Source: Cohnella mopanensis (GTDB lineage Bacteria > Bacillota > Bacilli > Paenibacillales > Paenibacillaceae). From it: a DNA stretch of 64,000 bases. This document shows positions 35,723 through 44,573 of this stretch, piece after piece (the first letter of the stretch is position 1; every line of letters starts with the position of its first letter). Where the stretch lies: assembly GCF_022352055.1 (NCBI RefSeq), contig NZ_JAKRWM010000001.1, positions 372,001 to 436,000 on the forward strand. The letters run 5' to 3'. The notes under the pieces were generated by a model. The model was not told the origin of the DNA, did no database searches, and saw only the letters and a program-made list of their open reading frames with translations. Both the position numbers and the translations under genes were made by a program.

Positions 35723-36025
35723 GCGCAGCGGCCAAGCCGTGTCCATAGCAAGTAACATAGTCGTAGGCATATAGAATGGATGAACGACAACGTCAGTTAT
35801 TGTTCTTTTTTTCACAAACCTGTGGCTATAGCAGGCTGTTTCCATATGCATGTTGACGGATATCGTCTATCATGTGCAGGCAGCTTCTGTTCGATTTGCT
35901 CATCAAGACACGCATTGAAGGTCTATTTATCGCTGTGCATCTACCACCCCCGAGGCTACGACCTCGGGGGTTTTCTGTTTGAAAATGTCCAAACAGGCCT
36001 GAAGGTACGGGAGGGAGAGGTGCCT
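35723..36025 (+). promoter_or_regulatory. Long leader between FMN aptamer and ribD
   Basis: About 300 bases of leader RNA. The only strong structure I see is the terminator at its end (35947-35976). An ATG at 35780 is in frame with ribD and would add 82 residues, but that peptide is Cys/His/Ser-rich, unlike RibD, lacks a good ribosome binding site and crosses the terminator, so I treat it as non-coding. Weak inverted repeats (CCTG/CAGG near 35820) may provide antiterminator pairing. Confidence 0.5.
35947..35976 (+). terminator. Terminator of the FMN riboswitch platform
   Basis: CCCCCGAGG pairs perfectly with CCTCGGGGG around a 6-nt loop, followed by TTTT. It is 50 bases before the ribD start, placed to block the operon when FMN is bound. 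Confidence 0.85.
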
Positions 36026-37183
36026 ATGGAATTGTTGAATGATGATTATTACATGCAGCTTGCATTGAATTTAGCGGGAGGCGCAACCGGTCAAACCGGC
36101 GTGAATCCCGTTGTCGGCTGCGTCGTCGTGAAAGATGGCCGAATCGTCGGAATGGGTGCCCATCTGAAACGCGGCGAAGGTCACGCCGAAGTACTAGCGC
36201 TGAATATGGCGGGTGAGCAAGCAAAGGGAGCGACGGCTTATGTAACGCTGGAGCCTTGCAGCCATCATGGTCAGACTCCGCCATGTTGCGAACGTCTTAT
36301 CGCGGAAGGCGTCGGGAGAGTCGTTGTCGCTACGGTGGATCCTAATCCGTTAGTTGCAGGCAGCGGAATTAGACGATTACGGGAAGCGGGAATTCAGGTT
36401 GAGGTAGGAGTGCTAGAAGCCGATGCCGTCCAATTGAATGAAGCGTTCAACAAATTTATCGTGACAGGGCGCCCTTTCGTCACGCTAAAGACTGCGTTAT
36501 CCCTTGATGGACGTATTGCTACGCGCACCGGTCATAGCCGCTGGATAACCGGTTCCCAATCGAGAGAGGCCGTGCATACGCTTCGCCATCGCCATAGCGC
36601 GATTATGGTGGGTGCGGAGACGGTGCTTGCGGACGATCCGGAGTTGACGACGCGTTTAAGCGTTCCCGGCCTGAACCCAACGAGAATCGTCGTCGATTCT
36701 AGGCTCAGAGTCCCTCATGAAGCGAGGGTGCTGAATGATTCGGCGCCCACGATCGTATTGACGACCGATCGATCCGATGAGGTCAAGGCCGGCCTCCTTC
36801 GCCAACATGGCATCGAAGTGCTACGTTGCGGCTCCGATGAACGCGTCGATCTGACGATCGCGATGGAGTCGTTAAGCAAACGCGGGATCAGCTCGATTTT
36901 ACTAGAAGGTGGAGGCGTGCTGAACGGAGCAATGCTGGAAGCCGGTCTGGTAGATAAGCTTATGCTGTTCTACGCTCCGATTGTCGTCGGCGGGGATGGG
37001 GCACCATCCGCTTTCCAATTCAAAGGACCCGAAGAGATGTCGTCCGCCTTGCGCCTGAGTCGAGTATCGATGCAGACGTACGGCGATGACTGGTGTATTA
37101 CGGGATATCCTGCGGTCAATTCGGCCGAGACGGAATCGGTGGCTTTTGCCCTTAAGGAGGAGAAATCATGTTCACAGGACTGA
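36026..37183 (+). CDS. ribD: Bifunctional riboflavin deaminase/reductase RibD
   Basis: A 385-residue fusion enzyme: N-terminal diaminohydroxyphosphoribosylaminopyrimidine deaminase with zinc site GHAEV and PCSHHGQTPPC (residues about 50-90), and C-terminal 5-amino-6-(5-phosphoribosylamino)uracil reductase (about 148-365) with TLKTALSLDGRIA and ILLEGGGVLNGAML. Two successive steps in riboflavin synthesis. Start at the ATG at 36026 after GGGAGGGAGAGG. It overlaps ribE by 16 bases; the operon order ribD-ribE-ribBA-ribH is the standard Bacillus one. Confidence 0.96.
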   Translation: MELLNDDYYMQLALNLAGGATGQTGVNPVVGCVVVKDGRIVGMGAHLKRGEGHAEVLALNMAGEQAKGATAYVTLEPCSHHGQTPPCCERLIAEGVGRVVVATVDPNPLVAGSGIRRLREAGIQVEVGVLEADAVQLNEAFNKFIVTGRPFVTLKTALSLDGRIATRTGHSRWITGSQSREAVHTLRHRHSAIMVGAETVLADDPELTTRLSVPGLNPTRIVVDSRLRVPHEARVLNDSAPTIVLTTDRSDEVKAGLLRQHGIEVLRCGSDERVDLTIAMESLSKRGISSILLEGGGVLNGAMLEAGLVDKLMLFYAPIVVGGDGAPSAFQFKGPEEMSSALRLSRVSMQTYGDDWCITGYPAVNSAETESVAFALKEEKSCSQD

Positions 37184-37833
37184 TCGAAGAAATGGGTACG
37201 CTGAGGTCTGTTCAACGTCGGGGAGAAGCGATGATTCTTAGCATTTCCGCTTCTAAAGTGCTATCGGACGTGAAGCTTGGCGATAGCATCGCTGTTAACG
37301 GCGTTTGCCTGACCGTGGTCGAATTCGATCGAACAACGTTCGCGGTGGATGTCATGCCGGAAACCTATCGGCTCACGACTTTACAATCCATTCAAACGGG
37401 TAGCCCGTTAAATCTGGAGAGGGCTATGATGGCCGGGGGAAGATTCGGCGGCCATCTCGTACAAGGACATGTTGACGGGACGGGAACGATAAGAGGCAGA
37501 ACGGCAGAAGCGAACGCGGTCGTATTTACGATCGAGCCGAATAACCCGGAACTGCTTAGGCATATGGTGCAGCAAGGCTCGGTAACGCTCGACGGAATTA
37601 GCTTAACGATCGTATCGGTCGATAGGGACTCCGGTACCTTTACCGTTTCGATCATACCGCACACGCTGCGTGAAACGGTGCTTCAAGTGAAGCAACCGGG
37701 GGAAGTTTTGAATATCGAATGCGATATTTTAGGTAAGTACGTCGATCACCTGCTGGGTTTGCGGGAGGGGAAACCTGCACGCAAATCTGGCGGATTAACG
37801 GAGTCCGTTCTGCGCGATAATGGATTTATGTGA
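37168..37833 (+). CDS. ribE: Riboflavin synthase alpha subunit
   Basis: A 221-residue riboflavin synthase that dismutates two lumazine molecules to riboflavin. Two internal repeats are visible, each a lumazine-binding barrel: [12 protein letters not shown] ... [14 protein letters not shown] in the first, and [15 protein letters not shown] ... [13 protein letters not shown] in the second. The ATG lies within the end of ribD after AAGGAGG, giving translational coupling. Confidence 0.96.
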   Translation: MFTGLIEEMGTLRSVQRRGEAMILSISASKVLSDVKLGDSIAVNGVCLTVVEFDRTTFAVDVMPETYRLTTLQSIQTGSPLNLERAMMAGGRFGGHLVQGHVDGTGTIRGRTAEANAVVFTIEPNNPELLRHMVQQGSVTLDGISLTIVSVDRDSGTFTVSIIPHTLRETVLQVKQPGEVLNIECDILGKYVDHLLGLREGKPARKSGGLTESVLRDNGFM

Positions 37834-37847
37834 AAGGAGCGAGAAGC

Positions 37848-39077
37848 ATGACACACAAACATTTTGACCCGATTGAAGATGCGATTTATGATTTAATGAG
37901 AGGCAAGGTCATCATTGTCGTCGACGACGAGGACCGGGAGAATGAAGGAGATCTCGTCGCGCTTGCGGATAAAGCTACGCCGGAGGTCATTAACTTCATG
38001 ATCCGCGAAGCGAGAGGGCTGCTGTGCGTACCGATTACGCAAGAGAGAGCGGAAGCTCTTGACCTGCCGCCAATGGTCAGTCACAATACGGATTATCACG
38101 GTACGGCATTTACCGTCTCGGTAGATCACATATCGACAACGACGGGCATATCCGCCCCCGAGCGTTCCATATCCGTTCAAGCGCTGATCGATCCGGCCGC
38201 AAAGCCAGGCGACTTCCGCAGACCGGGACATATATTCCCGTTAATCGCGAAAGACGGAGGCGTGCTAAGACGAGCCGGGCATACGGAAGCGGCGGTTGAT
38301 CTGGCTAAAATGTGCGGATCTCCTCCAGCGGCAGTCATCTGCGAGGTTATTAAGGAAGATGGCACGATGGCTAGATTGCCCGACTTAGAAGTGTTCGCTA
38401 AAGAACATTCCTTAAAGTTGATTACGATCAAGGACTTGATCCACTACCGCAACGAGAAGGAAAAGCTCGTCAAGAGAGAAGTCGAAGTGAGAATGCCAAC
38501 CGACTTCGGTACTTTTCAAGCGATTGCTTATACGAACGAAGTCGACAACAAAGAACATGTCGCTTTCGTTAAAGGCGAGATTGACGGCTCTAAGCCCGTG
38601 CTAGTCCGCGTCCATTCGGAATGCTTGACGGGAGACGTGTTCCACTCCCATCGGTGCGATTGCGGTCCTCAACTGGAAGCCGCGCTAAAGCAAATCGATG
38701 AGAACGGAAGCGGAGTGCTTCTGTATATGAGGCAGGAAGGCCGCGGAATAGGCTTGATTAATAAATTGCGGGCTTATCAATTGCAAGAACAAGGTTTGGA
38801 CACGGTAGACGCGAATATCAAATTAGGTTTTGCACCTGATTTGAGGGAGTATGGTATCGGAGCCCAAATTCTGAAAGATATCGGCATTCGGGATATTCGT
38901 CTCTTGACGAACAATCCGCGTAAAATCAAAGGTCTGGAAGGTTACGGGCTCAACGTCGTTGAACGCGTGCCGATTCAAATGACCGAGAACGAAGACAACA
39001 CGGGTTATTTGCACACGAAAAAAGCGAAGCTGGGTCATCTATTGTCTTTCAAAGGCGATCCGGATTATGAAATTTAA
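37848..39077 (+). CDS. ribBA: Bifunctional DHBP synthase / GTP cyclohydrolase II
   Basis: A 409-residue fusion. Residues 1-200 are 3,4-dihydroxy-2-butanone-4-phosphate synthase ([35 protein letters not shown]). Residues 205-400 are GTP cyclohydrolase II with the zinc cysteines in [18 protein letters not shown], the catalytic QEGRGIGL and RLLTNNPRK. It provides both entry compounds for riboflavin synthesis. I start at the ATG at 37848, eight bases after AAGGAG, not at the GTG at 37830 just before it. Confidence 0.96.
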   Translation: MTHKHFDPIEDAIYDLMRGKVIIVVDDEDRENEGDLVALADKATPEVINFMIREARGLLCVPITQERAEALDLPPMVSHNTDYHGTAFTVSVDHISTTTGISAPERSISVQALIDPAAKPGDFRRPGHIFPLIAKDGGVLRRAGHTEAAVDLAKMCGSPPAAVICEVIKEDGTMARLPDLEVFAKEHSLKLITIKDLIHYRNEKEKLVKREVEVRMPTDFGTFQAIAYTNEVDNKEHVAFVKGEIDGSKPVLVRVHSECLTGDVFHSHRCDCGPQLEAALKQIDENGSGVLLYMRQEGRGIGLINKLRAYQLQEQGLDTVDANIKLGFAPDLREYGIGAQILKDIGIRDIRLLTNNPRKIKGLEGYGLNVVERVPIQMTENEDNTGYLHTKKAKLGHLLSFKGDPDYEI

Positions 39078-39125
39078 TTTAAATCACCCAATAATCGATT
39101 TTCTATCTAAGAGAGGATGAATGAC

Positions 39126-39596
39126 ATGTCAGTAGTATACGAAGGTCACTTAATTTCCAAGGGGTTAAAATACGCGGTTGTCGTCGGAAGATTTAACGAG
39201 TTTATTACGTCTAAATTGTTAGGCGGGGCGCTGGACGCGCTTAAGCGTCATGGAGTGGAAGAGAACGAAATTGAGATCGCTTGGGTACCGGGAGCGTTCG
39301 AAATTCCTTTTATCGCCCAGAAGCTTGCGGAGAGCGGCAAATATGACGCTGTCATTACGCTAGGTGCGGTTATTCGTGGGTCTACTCCGCATTTCGACTT
39401 CGTGTGCAATGAGGTTGCGAAAGGCGTTGCGGCGATTTCGCTGAAATCGGGCGTTCCGACGATTTTCGGAGTGCTTACGACGGACAGCATCGAGCAAGCG
39501 GTTGAGCGTGCAGGCACGAAAGCCGGCAATAAAGGCTGGGAAGCTGCGACGACTGCGATCGAAATGGCTAATTTGTCTCGTGCAATCTCGGGCTAA
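39126..39596 (+). CDS. ribH: 6,7-dimethyl-8-ribityllumazine synthase
   Basis: A 156-residue lumazine synthase, subunit of an icosahedral capsid in bacilli. Motifs: [38 protein letters not shown] with the catalytic His, and [14 protein letters not shown]. The ATG at 39126 is nine bases after GAGAGG; the ATG at 39117 would touch it. Last gene of the riboflavin operon. No clear terminator follows. Confidence 0.96.
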   Translation: MSVVYEGHLISKGLKYAVVVGRFNEFITSKLLGGALDALKRHGVEENEIEIAWVPGAFEIPFIAQKLAESGKYDAVITLGAVIRGSTPHFDFVCNEVAKGVAAISLKSGVPTIFGVLTTDSIEQAVERAGTKAGNKGWEAATTAIEMANLSRAISG

Positions 39597-39650
39597 TGAT
39601 ATAATAGGTAGTAAAATGTGTACTTGCTTCATGTAGGGGGAGAAACACGC

Positions 39651-40442
39651 GTGGCAATGTTGTACAAGCTGGAAACGTTCGAAGGGCCGCTCGATTTGCT
39701 GCTGCATCTCATCGACAAAGCAGAAATCGATATTCAGGATATTTCGATCAACGAGATCACGGATCAATACATGGAGTATCTGGCGGCCATGCAGGAGTTG
39801 GAGCTTGACATTACCAGCGAGTTTCTCGTCATGGCGGCGACGTTGCTATCCATGAAGAGCAGGCAACTGCTTCCGAAGCCGCCCGTCACCGAGGAACCAT
39901 GGCTTACGGTTGATGACGACGAGTATTTGGATCCGCGCGAAGAACTCATTCGCAAGCTGATCGAATACCGTAAGTTCAAATCCGTCGCCGGACAGCTTCG
40001 GGAGAAAGAATGGGATCGAAGCCAAGTGTACACGCGCGAGCCTGCGGATTTATCTCCTTTCGAGAAGGTAATCCAGACCAATCCGGTTGAAGGGCTTCAC
40101 GTCGACGATCTGGTCAACGCGTTTCAGAAGGCGATGCGGCGATTGGCCGGTAGACATCGGGTATCTTCCATCCGCAAAGACGAGATTTCCGTGAAGGATC
40201 GTATTTTCGATATCATCGAGACGCTTAAGAGCCGGACTCATGACGGGAAATTGCTTTTTTCCCAATTGCTTGGAGACGGGGATGACCGCGAGGAAATCGT
40301 CGTCACTTTCCTTGCAATACTCGAGTTGATGAAGCGGAAGTGGATTTCATGCCATCAGAACGCTTTATTCGACGAAATCGTGTTGACGTGGACGGGGAGA
40401 GAGGATAACAATGGATTACTCGACATTGAAATCAGTACTTGA
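39651..40442 (+). CDS. scpA: Segregation and condensation protein A (kleisin)
   Basis: The kleisin subunit of the SMC-ScpAB condensin. The start LYKLETFEGPLDLLLHLI is diagnostic and forms the helix that binds the SMC neck; the C-terminal winged helix (about residues 190-250, VTFLAILELMKRKWI) binds the SMC head. The GTG at 39651 is eight bases after AGGGGGAG. It overlaps scpB by 32 bases. Length 263 aa is normal. Confidence 0.95.
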   Translation: MAMLYKLETFEGPLDLLLHLIDKAEIDIQDISINEITDQYMEYLAAMQELELDITSEFLVMAATLLSMKSRQLLPKPPVTEEPWLTVDDDEYLDPREELIRKLIEYRKFKSVAGQLREKEWDRSQVYTREPADLSPFEKVIQTNPVEGLHVDDLVNAFQKAMRRLAGRHRVSSIRKDEISVKDRIFDIIETLKSRTHDGKLLFSQLLGDGDDREEIVVTFLAILELMKRKWISCHQNALFDEIVLTWTGREDNNGLLDIEIST

Positions 40443-41028
40443 AGGATTGCTGTTCGTATCCGGCGACGAAGGAATCAGCGCCAAGACGGCTGCCGAAGTG
40501 GTCGAGACGGACATAGAAGTCGTCAAGGACGTGCTGAAGGATCTCCAGAAGGAGCTCACCAAGAAAAACCGCGGAATCCGGATCGCCGAAGTCGCCGGAG
40601 GGTATCGGTTGACTACCGTTATCGAGCATGCCCCATACTTCGAGAAACTGGCTTACTCTCCTTCGCGTTCCGCGCTTTCGCAAGCGGCATTGGAAACGTT
40701 GTCGATTATTGCGTACAGACAGCCGATCACTCGAGTGGAAATCGAAGAAATACGCGGCGTAAAGGCTGACCGGGCGCTACATAATTTGGTCAACAAGGAT
40801 TTGATCGAGGAGAAGGGGCGGGCGGATGCGTTAGGCAGGCCTATCCTATACGGAACGACTAAATCGTTCCTCGATTATTTCGGATTGGCGAGCATTTCCA
40901 GCTTGCCGGAACCGACCATCTCCGATGGGGACGATGAATTGGAAGAAAGAACGAAGATGCTGTTCGATCGTATTGAAGGCCGCCAGCTTTCCATGGAAGA
41001 CATGGATAGGGAATTGGATACGGAATGA
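40411..41028 (+). CDS. scpB: Segregation and condensation protein B
   Basis: A 205-residue partner of ScpA, a tandem winged-helix protein. LKSVLEGLLFVSGDEGISA starts the first domain and LSQAALETLSIIAYRQPITRVEIEEIRGV, the most conserved block, the second. It lies in the usual place after scpA and before ytfI/ytfJ-type genes. Confidence 0.95.
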   Translation: MDYSTLKSVLEGLLFVSGDEGISAKTAAEVVETDIEVVKDVLKDLQKELTKKNRGIRIAEVAGGYRLTTVIEHAPYFEKLAYSPSRSALSQAALETLSIIAYRQPITRVEIEEIRGVKADRALHNLVNKDLIEEKGRADALGRPILYGTTKSFLDYFGLASISSLPEPTISDGDDELEERTKMLFDRIEGRQLSMEDMDRELDTE

Positions 41029-41093
41029 ATCGCAGTTAATGGAATGAGGAATTCCCAGAAGGTCATACTACCCCTAAGAAAGGCGGGGAAAGT

Positions 41094-41783
41094 ATGGCCT
41101 TCTGGCTTTGGATCGTATTGGCAATCGTGATCGCGGGGTTGGTCGCAGCTTTGTTTTCCCGGATTAGAGTTCGGGTTCGTTATTCGAGAAGCGGCCGATT
41201 GGATCAGCTTGTCGTCGTTATTCAAGCTCTATACGGTCTGTTTCATTACCAGGTCAACTTGCCGTCTATCGTCATTCGCGGCTGGAACGTGGTTTACAAG
41301 GAGCATAGGGAAGGGAATATTCTCGGTCCTAAGCGGAATAATAAAAAGCGGATTATCGGAAGGCTGACTATTGTTCGTTACATGAAAGCCTATCGGACGA
41401 TTTTGTTATCGACGACAAAATTCAGAAGGTGGGCAAGGCAGACGATGAAAAAAATCGAATGTACCCGCTGGCGTCTTGATTTTCGCGTAGGCACTGGCGA
41501 TGCCGCATCTACAGCGACGATGACGGGACTGTTATGGGCGGTATCCGGTTGCGCTTCCGGCGCAGCTGCCCAACTGATCTCCCTGAAAACTTCCCCTCAA
41601 GGCGATATCGCGCCGAATTATTCGTCAACCGAATTTACGGTTGTATGGGAGGCCGACTTCCGCATTCGGCTGAGCGCCGCCTTGTGGGCCGTCGTGAAGC
41701 TTGGTACTAGCACGATTCGCATAGGGAAAGCGATCCGCGCATGGCGTAATTGGCTTTCCGGCCCTCCGGAGAGCGTGAGCTAG
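41094..41783 (+). CDS. ytfI: DUF2953 membrane protein (YtfI-like)
   Basis: A 229-residue protein with an N-terminal membrane helix (LWIVLAIVIAGLVAALFS) and a basic body; the block RWRLDFRVGTGDAASTATMTGLLWAV is the family core of DUF2953. In Bacillus this gene is next to ytfJ and appears linked to sporulation; here it precedes ytfJ with only the minus-strand SLH gene between. Function unknown. Confidence 0.82.
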   Translation: MAFWLWIVLAIVIAGLVAALFSRIRVRVRYSRSGRLDQLVVVIQALYGLFHYQVNLPSIVIRGWNVVYKEHREGNILGPKRNNKKRIIGRLTIVRYMKAYRTILLSTTKFRRWARQTMKKIECTRWRLDFRVGTGDAASTATMTGLLWAVSGCASGAAAQLISLKTSPQGDIAPNYSSTEFTVVWEADFRIRLSAALWAVVKLGTSTIRIGKAIRAWRNWLSGPPESVS

Positions 41784-41813
41784 CAAGAGTTCTGCTAGTC
41801 GGGTGAAAAGCGA

Positions 41814-41857
41814 ACGGGACGGAGAAGGCTGTTTAGCCCGACTCCGTCCCGTTTTTA
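41814..41857. terminator. Terminator between ytfI and the SLH gene
   Basis: An 11-bp perfect stem, ACGGGACGGAG with CTCCGTCCCGT, followed by TTTTT on the plus strand; convergent genes on both sides. Confidence 0.85.
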
Positions 41858-41886
41858 CTTATTTATCATCGTATCTTTACAGGTTA

Positions 41887-42702
41887 TTACTTAGAGGAAT
41901 ATTTCTTTAAATCTCCATTTTCTTTTAAATATTGATAGAGACGATGTAAAGTGGTAGCGGCTTCGGCTCTTGTCAGCAACTTTCTCGGCGCAAATTTACC
42001 TTCGGAAGCGGTCATCAAACCGAGCTTCTGTAACGTTGCAAGCGTCGTTCCGGTTATCGCGGAGGAGTCGTCACTAAAATAGCCTTCACTAATGATGAGA
42101 GGAAACATCGCGTTTGTCCGGTCATTGGCTTCGTTGTATCTGCCATCCTCTTCCTTATATTCGCTTTCGTCAATTATTTTAATATCGCTCATGTTCTCTC
42201 TGATGATCGACAAGGCTTCGGAGGAATCTTGAATTTCTCCGAAGATCGCAGGGAGCAGTTTAGCAGCCCCGATTCTTGTCAGCTTAGTGTCGGGATAAAA
42301 TTTAAAACCTTTGTTTGAACTGCTATATGTGTCCCATGTTGCGACATAAATCGTATCGTTTATGTATTTATAAGCCCAATATGATTTTGGAACGTCCAAA
42401 AACTTATTGATTTTCCAATAGTTGGCATTCGTATCGCGATTCGGTTTAAACTTGTCGAACAACTTCGCGGACAACGTGACGAACTCCGCCTTCGTGACGG
42501 CTTGGTCTGGTTTGAACGTTCCGTCGGAATAGCCTTTGATAACTCCTTTATCGTTCATGAAACGGATCGACTCGATAGCCCAGGAGTACTTTTCTTCGTT
42601 TACGTCCTTGAAAGATTTGGTTTGAGCAGTAACGGCGGATGAACCTAATAATAAGGTCATCGTTAACATTAGAGCTGTAGTGATTTTAGTGATTTTTTTC
42701 AT
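41887..42702 (-). CDS. SLH-domain surface protein
   Basis: A 271-residue secreted protein. Signal peptide MKKITKITTALMLTMTLL ending at AVTAQT, then three S-layer homology modules: FKDVNEEKYSWAIESIRFMN with GYSDGTFKPDQAVTKAEFV (residues about 30-85), FLDVPKSYWAYKYIND with FYPDTKLTRIGAA (about 95-150), and a last, shorter one around LGLMTASEGKFAPRKLLTRAEAATTL. There is no other domain, so it is anchored to secondary wall polymers but has no visible catalytic function. I start at 42702; the ATG at 42714 would sit against its own AAGG site. Monocistronic. Confidence 0.88.
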   Translation of the reverse strand: MKKITKITTALMLTMTLLLGSSAVTAQTKSFKDVNEEKYSWAIESIRFMNDKGVIKGYSDGTFKPDQAVTKAEFVTLSAKLFDKFKPNRDTNANYWKINKFLDVPKSYWAYKYINDTIYVATWDTYSSSNKGFKFYPDTKLTRIGAAKLLPAIFGEIQDSSEALSIIRENMSDIKIIDESEYKEEDGRYNEANDRTNAMFPLIISEGYFSDDSSAITGTTLATLQKLGLMTASEGKFAPRKLLTRAEAATTLHRLYQYLKENGDLKKYSSK

Positions 42703-42926
42703 TTGGATCCTCATCCTTCTCTTCTAGTTGATTGCGACATTAAGTGACATTTGTCGAATGGGGTCGCAAACCGCATTATACACTAGGGATATATTGGAAG
42801 TGAATGCTTTTATTTTTATTACGGATCGGCTCTTATCGGGTACAGTCGAGTGAATGATGACCGTGACCTGAGGGGATGATATTGACCAACACGACTATAA
42901 TGCACCCTAAAGGAGGATAACGAATA

Positions 42927-43418
42927 ATGTCTCAACATCCGATCAACGGATTAATGCAAACGGCAATGGAAAATATTAAAGATATGGTAGACGTGAATAC
43001 GATAGTCGGCGAGCCTGTTCAAACTCCGGATGGCAGCGTCATAATGCCGATCTCGAAAGTCGGTTTCGGGTTTGCGGCCGGAGGTAGCGAATTTAACGGG
43101 TTAGAGGATTCTTCCGGTGGCTCTAGCCAGAAATCCTCGAATGGACAAGAAGGGCATAACGCTTCCGTATCACTACCGTTCGGGGGAGGTAGCGGCGGCG
43201 GCGTGTCCATTACGCCGATTGCTTTTCTTGTCGTCGGTACTCAAGGAGTAAAGGTCGTTCCTTTGGACAACCAAACGCATATTCTGGAACGTTTGATCGA
43301 TGCAGCTCCGCAATGGGTGGACAAAATAAAAAATGCATTCCAGAAGGACGGGAATTCTTCGGAAGCAAGCACGCCTATTCCTCCGCTCACCTCCAACTCG
43401 TCCGATAACTTTATGTAA
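42927..43418 (+). CDS. ytfJ: Spore protein YtfJ (GerW family)
   Basis: A 163-residue GerW-family protein, forespore-made in Bacillus and needed for normal germination. Conserved parts: HPINGLMQTAMENIKDMVDVNTIVGEPV at the N-terminus, VIMPISKVGFGFAAGGSEF, a Gly-rich stretch FGGGSGGGVSITPIAFLVV and VKVVPLD. The C-terminal tail is Ser/Pro-rich. AAAGGAGG lies 12 bases before the ATG. A -10-like CATTATA occurs at 42774 but no well-spaced -35. Confidence 0.93.
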   Translation: MSQHPINGLMQTAMENIKDMVDVNTIVGEPVQTPDGSVIMPISKVGFGFAAGGSEFNGLEDSSGGSSQKSSNGQEGHNASVSLPFGGGSGGGVSITPIAFLVVGTQGVKVVPLDNQTHILERLIDAAPQWVDKIKNAFQKDGNSSEASTPIPPLTSNSSDNFM

Positions 43419-43441
43419 ATACGCTGAAGAATCAGTCGTCT

Positions 43442-43464
43442 ACCGGCCATTTGGCCGGTTTTTT
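43442..43464 (+). terminator. Intrinsic terminator of ytfJ
   Basis: ACCGGCC pairs with GGCCGGT around a 4-nt loop, then a T-run. The second repeat array starts about 30 bases further on. Confidence 0.88.
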
Positions 43465-43489
43465 GCTGTCTGGAAATATGCCGAAAAAT

Positions 43490-44345
43490 GAGGAAAGGCG
43501 CGCTCATAGTTGCAAAAAGCGACAATGGTGGAAGGTGAGTGAGGAAAGGCGCGCTCATAGTCACAAAAAGCGACGATGGTGGAAGGTGAGCGAGGAAAGG
43601 CGCGCTCATAGTCGCAAAAAGCGACGATAGAGGAAGCTGAGCGAGGAAAGGCGCGCTCATAGTCGCAAAAAGCGACGATAGAGGAAGCTGAGCGAGGAAA
43701 GGCGCGCTCATAGTCGCAAAAAGCGACGATAGAGGAAGGTGAGCGAGGAAAGGCGCGCTCATAGTCGCAAAAAGCGACGATAGTGGAAGCTGAGCGAGGA
43801 AAGGCGCGCTCATAGTCGCAAAAAGCGACAATAGTGGAAGGTGAGCGCGGAAAGAAGCGCTCATAGTCGCAAAAAGCGACGATAGGGGAAGGTGAGCGAG
43901 GAAAGGCGCGCTCATTGTCGCAAAAAGCGACGATAGTGGAAGCTGAGCGAGGAAAGGCGCGCTCATAGTCGCAAAACGCGACGATAGTGGAAGCTGAGCG
44001 AGGAAAGGCGCGCTCATAGTCGCAAAACGCGACGATAGTGGAAGCTGAGCGAGGAAAGGCGCGCTCATAGTCGCAAAAAACGATGATGGCGGAAGGTGAG
44101 CGAGGAAAGGCGCGCTCATAGTCGCAAAAAGCGACGATGGTGGAAAGTGAGCGAGGAAGAGCACGCTCATAGTCGCAAAAAGCGACGATAGTGGAAGGTG
44201 AGCGAGGAAAGGCGCGCTCATAGTCGCAAAAAACGATGATGGCGGAAGGTGAGCGAGGAAAGGCGCGCTCATAGTCGCAAAAAGCGACAATAGTGGAAGG
44301 TGAGCGCGGAAAGATGCGCTCATAGTCGCAAAAAGCGACGAAGGC
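43490..44345. repeat. 51-bp tandem repeat array 2 (17 units)
   Basis: Seventeen units, the CATAG core recurring exactly every 51 bases from 43505 to 44321. The core CATAGTCGCAAAAAGCGACG is the same palindrome as in array 1 with a different loop base; the tail AGTGGAAGGTGAGCGAGG and AAAGGCGCGCT is purine-rich like that of array 1 but diverged. Some variants occur twice at separate places (for example AAAAAACGATGATGGCGG in units 12 and 15, and a GAGCGCGGAAAGA tail in units 7 and 16), which points to duplication of multi-unit blocks. The minus strand is open in one long frame but this is a by-product of the unit length. Same orientation as array 1. Confidence 0.97.
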
Positions 44346-44431
44346 ATGGCGAGTACTTTTCTGAGCGAAGGGGATAGCGAGAAAAGAGATGTGGCGCTTG
44401 TATTCTTAGCCTATCATCAACACTCAGAACA

Positions 44432-44465
44432 TGATCGAAAACTTGATCGAAAACTTGATCGATTC
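44432..44465. repeat. Short 12-bp tandem repeat
   Basis: TGATCGAAAACT occurs twice in tandem and begins a third time, 140 bases before dacB. It may be a binding site cluster or chance. Confidence 0.6.
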
Positions 44466-44573
44466 TCCGCTTACATACTTCGGGACATGCGTACATAAAA
44501 TGGTTATATGATTTTTGGGACGGGCCGCAATCCGCAATATAACCGGCTAGTCGCTCAAGGAGGAAACGCACGC

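Noticed and set aside
35780-36025. N-terminal extension of ribD from the ATG at 35780
   Set aside because: It crosses the riboswitch terminator, lacks a ribosome binding site and is unlike RibD; ATG 36026 matches the family.
43241-44347. A 368-residue minus-strand frame with SLFATMSAPFLAHLP repeats
   Set aside because: Same cause in array 2; it also runs into ytfJ on the opposite strand.
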